Origin: Helicobacteraceae bacterium
Lineage (GTDB): Bacteria; Campylobacterota; Campylobacteria; Campylobacterales; Sulfurimonadaceae
Reading direction: 5' to 3'
Length of the DNA: 7,836 nucleotides
NCBI GenBank assembly: GCA_027081565.1
Contig: JALWKG010000033.1
Span: 1 to 7,836 of the forward strand
Under the pieces are notes generated by a model that was given only the letters and a program-made list of their open reading frames with translations, ran no database searches and had not been told where the DNA came from. Shown piece by piece: positions 5,608 to 7,836 of this stretch (its first letter is position 1; every line of letters starts with the position of its first letter). The translations under genes and the position numbers were made by a program.

Positions 5608-6789
5608 TTACATCCCAGGTAATCGAGGGATCTTTCCTAGTTTGGTATTGCGGCAGTACCATCCCCACCCTTTTTTCATCATGTGACCGACGATAGGCAT
5701 TGGGACCATAAAGGCTTTTTTGTTATCTCTAAAGACAAATCCTGCCCCATCACCTGTATCCATGACACACAAGATGTTGAGGTGCTCGATGTAGCCTTTA
5801 CGTTCCGGTGAACCACTGTCGCGTTTTTGGATGTTAAAGGCGACATTTTTTGCCATGACTTCAGCAACATGTCCCTGTTTGGCACGCCATTCTGGACCTT
5901 CCAGAGCAGCGGTATCACCTATAGCATAGACATTGGAAATCTTTTCATCAATGGTGACTTCGCAGTAGTCATTAACAGTGACAAAACCTGCCTCATTAGT
6001 TGGAAGATCAGAGGTGGTGACCACTTCATGTCCTGTTCCTGCCGGGATAAACATGGTGAAGTCTGACTCTAATTTACTGTCATCTTCAAAAACGACACCA
6101 TCTGCTTCAAAACGTTTGATCTTTTTTCCAAACTGCTTGTGAAGTTCCTGTTTTTCAAACATCTTGTCCATCATACTTAGCGCTTGGTCTCCCATACGTG
6201 CGCCTGGTTGTGCCATTGGTGCAAAAAAGGTGAGTTCAAATTTGTCGCGGATCCCTTTTTTCTTTAACATATTGTGAACATTGAACATCAACTCAAAACC
6301 GGGACCACCACGGACAGCTGAACTGTCTTTTGGATTTCCACCAAAGCCCATAGCGATCTTTCCACTACCTTTGGCGATGAGTTTGTCGAGAGCATCTCGG
6401 ATCTCAAGGGACTGCTTCGGTGCTGCACAAATAGAGAGGGTGTTTTCCATACCTGGGTGTTTCATCTTCTGTGCACCTAAGGCAACAATTAGGTAGTCAT
6501 AATCATCGATGACTGTCCCAGAAGCAAGTGTGACACGGTTCTCTTTTGCTGCAATCTCACTGACGCCATCAACCACGAGTTTAAACCCATGTGCTTCTTG
6601 CAACTCTTTAAGATCAACACAGACATCTTTAAACTCTGCCCCATGGGTCGGAACCCATATAGAGGTAGGGTAGATATAAAAGTAGTCACGATCACTGACC
6701 AATGTAACCTCATAGTCTGCTTTACAGAAGTATGCCGCCGCATCCACACCTGCAAAACCACCACCTAAAACTAGAATTTTTTTTGCCAT
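5608..6789 (-). CDS. FAD-dependent oxidoreductase, sulfide:quinone oxidoreductase-like
   Basis: The 393-residue protein belongs to the SQR/flavocytochrome c/NDH-2 branch of two-dinucleotide-binding flavoproteins, which pass electrons from sulfide (or a related donor) through FAD to quinone at the cytoplasmic membrane. The FAD motif GGGFAGVDAA is at 9-18, a second Rossmann stretch lies around 143-165, and the FAD-contacting YAIGDTAALEGPEW is at 288-301. The C-terminal tail (MVPMPIVGHMMKKGWGWY, 361-378) resembles the amphipathic membrane-docking helices of this group. Cysteines are at 22, 57, 121, 276, 341 and 379. Cys121 (SICAAPKQS) and Cys341 (LNILCVMDTGDGAGF) align with the first and last SQR cysteines, but the middle one is missing: the matching segment reads GNPKDSSAVRGGPGFEL. 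Activity as a true SQR is therefore uncertain. The start is firm: AGGAG sits 6 nt before the ATG. It is divergent from panE, and a terminator follows at 5496-5517. Confidence 0.88.
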   Translation of the reverse strand: MAKKILVLGGGFAGVDAAAYFCKADYEVTLVSDRDYFYIYPTSIWVPTHGAEFKDVCVDLKELQEAHGFKLVVDGVSEIAAKENRVTLASGTVIDDYDYLIVALGAQKMKHPGMENTLSICAAPKQSLEIRDALDKLIAKGSGKIAMGFGGNPKDSSAVRGGPGFELMFNVHNMLKKKGIRDKFELTFFAPMAQPGARMGDQALSMMDKMFEKQELHKQFGKKIKRFEADGVVFEDDSKLESDFTMFIPAGTGHEVVTTSDLPTNEAGFVTVNDYCEVTIDEKISNVYAIGDTAALEGPEWRAKQGHVAEVMAKNVAFNIQKRDSGSPERKGYIEHLNILCVMDTGDGAGFVFRDNKKAFMVPMPIVGHMMKKGWGWYCRNTKLGKIPRLPGM

Positions 6790-6795
6790 CTCTTG

Positions 6796-6800
6796 CTCCT
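6796..6800 (-). promoter_or_regulatory. Ribosome binding site of the SQR-like gene
   Basis: AGGAG on the minus strand stands 6 nt before the ATG at 6789. It is the strongest Shine-Dalgarno sequence in the window and fixes the start. Confidence 0.75.
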
Positions 6801-6892
6801 GTGTTACAATGTTCTAAGATCTTATTCGCTCCTCTGAACTTTTTACTGTTCAATATGAGGGAGAAAGTATAAATTAGTATACATTATAAAAG

Positions 6893-6910
6893 TTATTATA
6901 AATATAATAA
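6893..6910. promoter_or_regulatory. AT palindrome carrying opposed -10 boxes
   Basis: TTATTATA (6893-6900), AA, TATAATAA (6903-6910) is a perfect 8-bp dyad. It contains TATAAT on the plus strand (6903-6908, a likely -10 for panE, about 65 nt before its ATG) and TATAAT on the minus strand (6895-6900). Another minus TATAAT lies at 6883-6888. The palindrome could therefore serve both divergent genes with mutually exclusive polymerase binding. No good plus-strand -35 was seen. Confidence 0.4.
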
Positions 6911-6936
6911 TACATCAAAGTGACGGTTAAAGTCAA
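6907..6936 (-). promoter_or_regulatory. Sigma70-type promoter of the SQR-like gene
   Basis: On the minus strand TTGACT (6931-6936) and TATTAT (6907-6912) are separated by 18 nt, the best -35/-10 pair in the window. It would give a leader of about 110 nt for the flavoprotein gene. Its -35 lies within the 7-bp dyad at 6926-6946, so a protein bound there would be expected to repress it. Confidence 0.5.
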
Positions 6937-6959
6937 GTTCTTTAACATTTTATTCGTCA
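6921..6959. promoter_or_regulatory. Nested dyad, candidate operator or panE leader hairpin
   Basis: The inner dyad is GTTAAAG (6926-6932), 7 nt, CTTTAAC (6940-6946), perfect over 7 bp. Directly outside it TGACG (6921-6925) pairs with CGTCA (6955-6959), leaving an 8-nt bulge on one side, so a 12-bp interrupted stem is possible. It overlaps the -35 of the minus promoter and falls in the predicted panE leader, ending 13 nt before the panE ATG. It may be a repressor site, an RNA structure, or both. Confidence 0.45.
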
Positions 6960-6972
6960 AAAAAGGGAAAAC

Positions 6973-7836
6973 ATGCGCATTGCAGTAGCAGGTGTTGGTG
7001 GAGTCGGTGGTTATATAGGTGCCCATTTATGTAAGCTAGACGAGGAGATTGTCTTTTTAGCAAGAGGAGAACATGCAGCTGAGATAGCGCGTGCTGGTCT
7101 GTTGATCCAAGAAGATACAGGAACGTTTTCAGCTACACCTGACAGTGTGACGACCGCTGAAGCACTGGAAGGTTCCATTGATGTTTTACTTCTCTGTATA
7201 AAAAGCTATGACATCGTTGAGATGTTGAAGGCCTTAGAAAAGAATATTACGCCTGAGACCATAATACTTCCTTTTTCCAATGGAGTGGAACACAAAGAGC
7301 GTATTGATCTGCTGGTAGATGCGAAAGTGTTGCATGGTGCAGTCTATATCTTGGCGCACAAAGAGGCGCCGGGTGTCATTGTAAAAAAGGGGAAGGTCTT
7401 TGCGGCACTATTTGGAGATAGAGAGTATATCGAGGAGACGGCACTGCTCTCTTCATTTTTTAAAAAGGCTGGTCTGCGACACAAAACACCTGAGGATATA
7501 GAAGCTGCGATATGGAAAAAATATCTTTTTATCAGTGCCTTTGCCGCTTTGACCAGCTATTTCGATACAACAATGCTCAATGTTTATGAACTTCACAGAA
7601 ATTGGGCAGAGACACTGTTACAAGAGATCGCAGATGTAGCACAGGCCAAAGGGATTGAGATACAAGATGAGGTTGAAAAAGCACTGAAAACAGCATCGTC
7701 CCTTCCTGAAGATGCTTCAAGCTCTATGCATCTGGATTTTAAAAATGGGGTGCAAACAGAGTTAGAGACACTTTGTGGATATATTGTAAAAGAGGGTAAA
7801 AAAGTGCATCTGCCAACACCAATGATGGCAAAGATC
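6973..7836 (+). CDS. panE: 2-dehydropantoate 2-reductase PanE/ApbA (C-terminus cut by window edge)
   Basis: This cytoplasmic enzyme reduces 2-dehydropantoate (ketopantoate) to pantoate with NADPH, a step in pantothenate and coenzyme A synthesis. I read 288 codons open to the right edge; the family is usually about 290-310 residues, so only a few are missing. The NADPH motif GVGGVGGYIG is at 7-16. LLCIKSYD carries the conserved Lys77, PFSNGVEH the conserved Asn103, and IWKKYLF the catalytic lysine (Lys183 by pattern). The helical C-terminal domain has Ser251, Asp255 and Glu263 (SMHLD...TELE), spaced exactly like Ser244/Asp248/Glu256 of the E. coli enzyme. The start ATG follows GGG by 5 nt. It is divergent from the SQR-like gene across a 183-bp control region. 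Paralogues in this superfamily reduce other 2-oxo acids, so the substrate is likely but not proven. Confidence 0.93.
   Translation, partial: MRIAVAGVGGVGGYIGAHLCKLDEEIVFLARGEHAAEIARAGLLIQEDTGTFSATPDSVTTAEALEGSIDVLLLCIKSYDIVEMLKALEKNITPETIILPFSNGVEHKERIDLLVDAKVLHGAVYILAHKEAPGVIVKKGKVFAALFGDREYIEETALLSSFFKKAGLRHKTPEDIEAAIWKKYLFISAFAALTSYFDTTMLNVYELHRNWAETLLQEIADVAQAKGIEIQDEVEKALKTASSLPEDASSSMHLDFKNGVQTELETLCGYIVKEGKKVHLPTPMMAKI

Noticed and set aside
5827..6764. Short open frames on both strands inside the SQR-like gene
   Set aside because: They are out-of-frame shadows of a gene with strong motifs throughout; none has a plausible protein sequence or start signal.
1..7836. CRISPR array, insertion sequence, prophage or toxin-antitoxin module
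   Set aside because: No regularly spaced repeats, transposase or integrase, terminal inverted repeats with target duplication, or toxin/antitoxin-like gene pair was found.

Overview
The window looks like ordinary chromosome from a Campylobacterota (epsilonproteobacterial) sulfur-oxidising chemolithotroph of the Sulfurimonas/Sulfurovum kind. This is inferred from protein character (a 393-residue SQR-like flavoprotein, a small conserved Campylobacterota-type protein, the style of the cobalamin-dependent MetH), moderate-to-low GC with AT-rich promoters, and tight gene packing. It was read by eye; no database search was possible. No mobile element, CRISPR array, rRNA or tRNA was found.

Layout: (1) 1-3293, minus: metH, cobalamin-dependent methionine synthase, its C-terminus cut by the left edge. 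(2) 3294-3409: leader of metH with a perfect 13-bp inverted repeat just before the start codon. (3) 3410-3823, minus: a small protein with one N-terminal membrane segment, function unknown, with an extended -10 promoter placed so close to the ATG that its mRNA may be leaderless. (4) 3906-4892, plus: an LpxR-family outer-membrane lipid A 3'-O-deacylase, divergent from gene 3, preceded by a three-codon overlapping mini-ORF. (5) 5013-5405, minus: a 130-residue conserved protein of unknown function starting with GTG. (6) 5406-5607: a gene-free stretch packed with hairpins, including a clear intrinsic terminator. (7) 5608-6789, minus: an FAD-dependent oxidoreductase of the sulfide:quinone oxidoreductase/NDH-2 superfamily that lacks one of the usual SQR cysteines. 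(8) 6790-6972: divergent promoter region with two strong dyads. (9) 6973-7836, plus: panE, ketopantoate reductase, its last residues cut by the right edge.

The genes do not form one pathway. Methionine synthesis (metH), CoA precursor synthesis (panE), envelope remodelling (lpxR) and a sulfur/quinone-type flavoprotein sit side by side, mostly as single transcription units in divergent or convergent pairs. The less ordinary material lies in the non-coding DNA (the panE/flavoprotein control region, the hairpin cluster after the flavoprotein gene, the metH leader) and in the unusual cysteine set of the flavoprotein. I did not find evidence for a wholly new multi-gene system.
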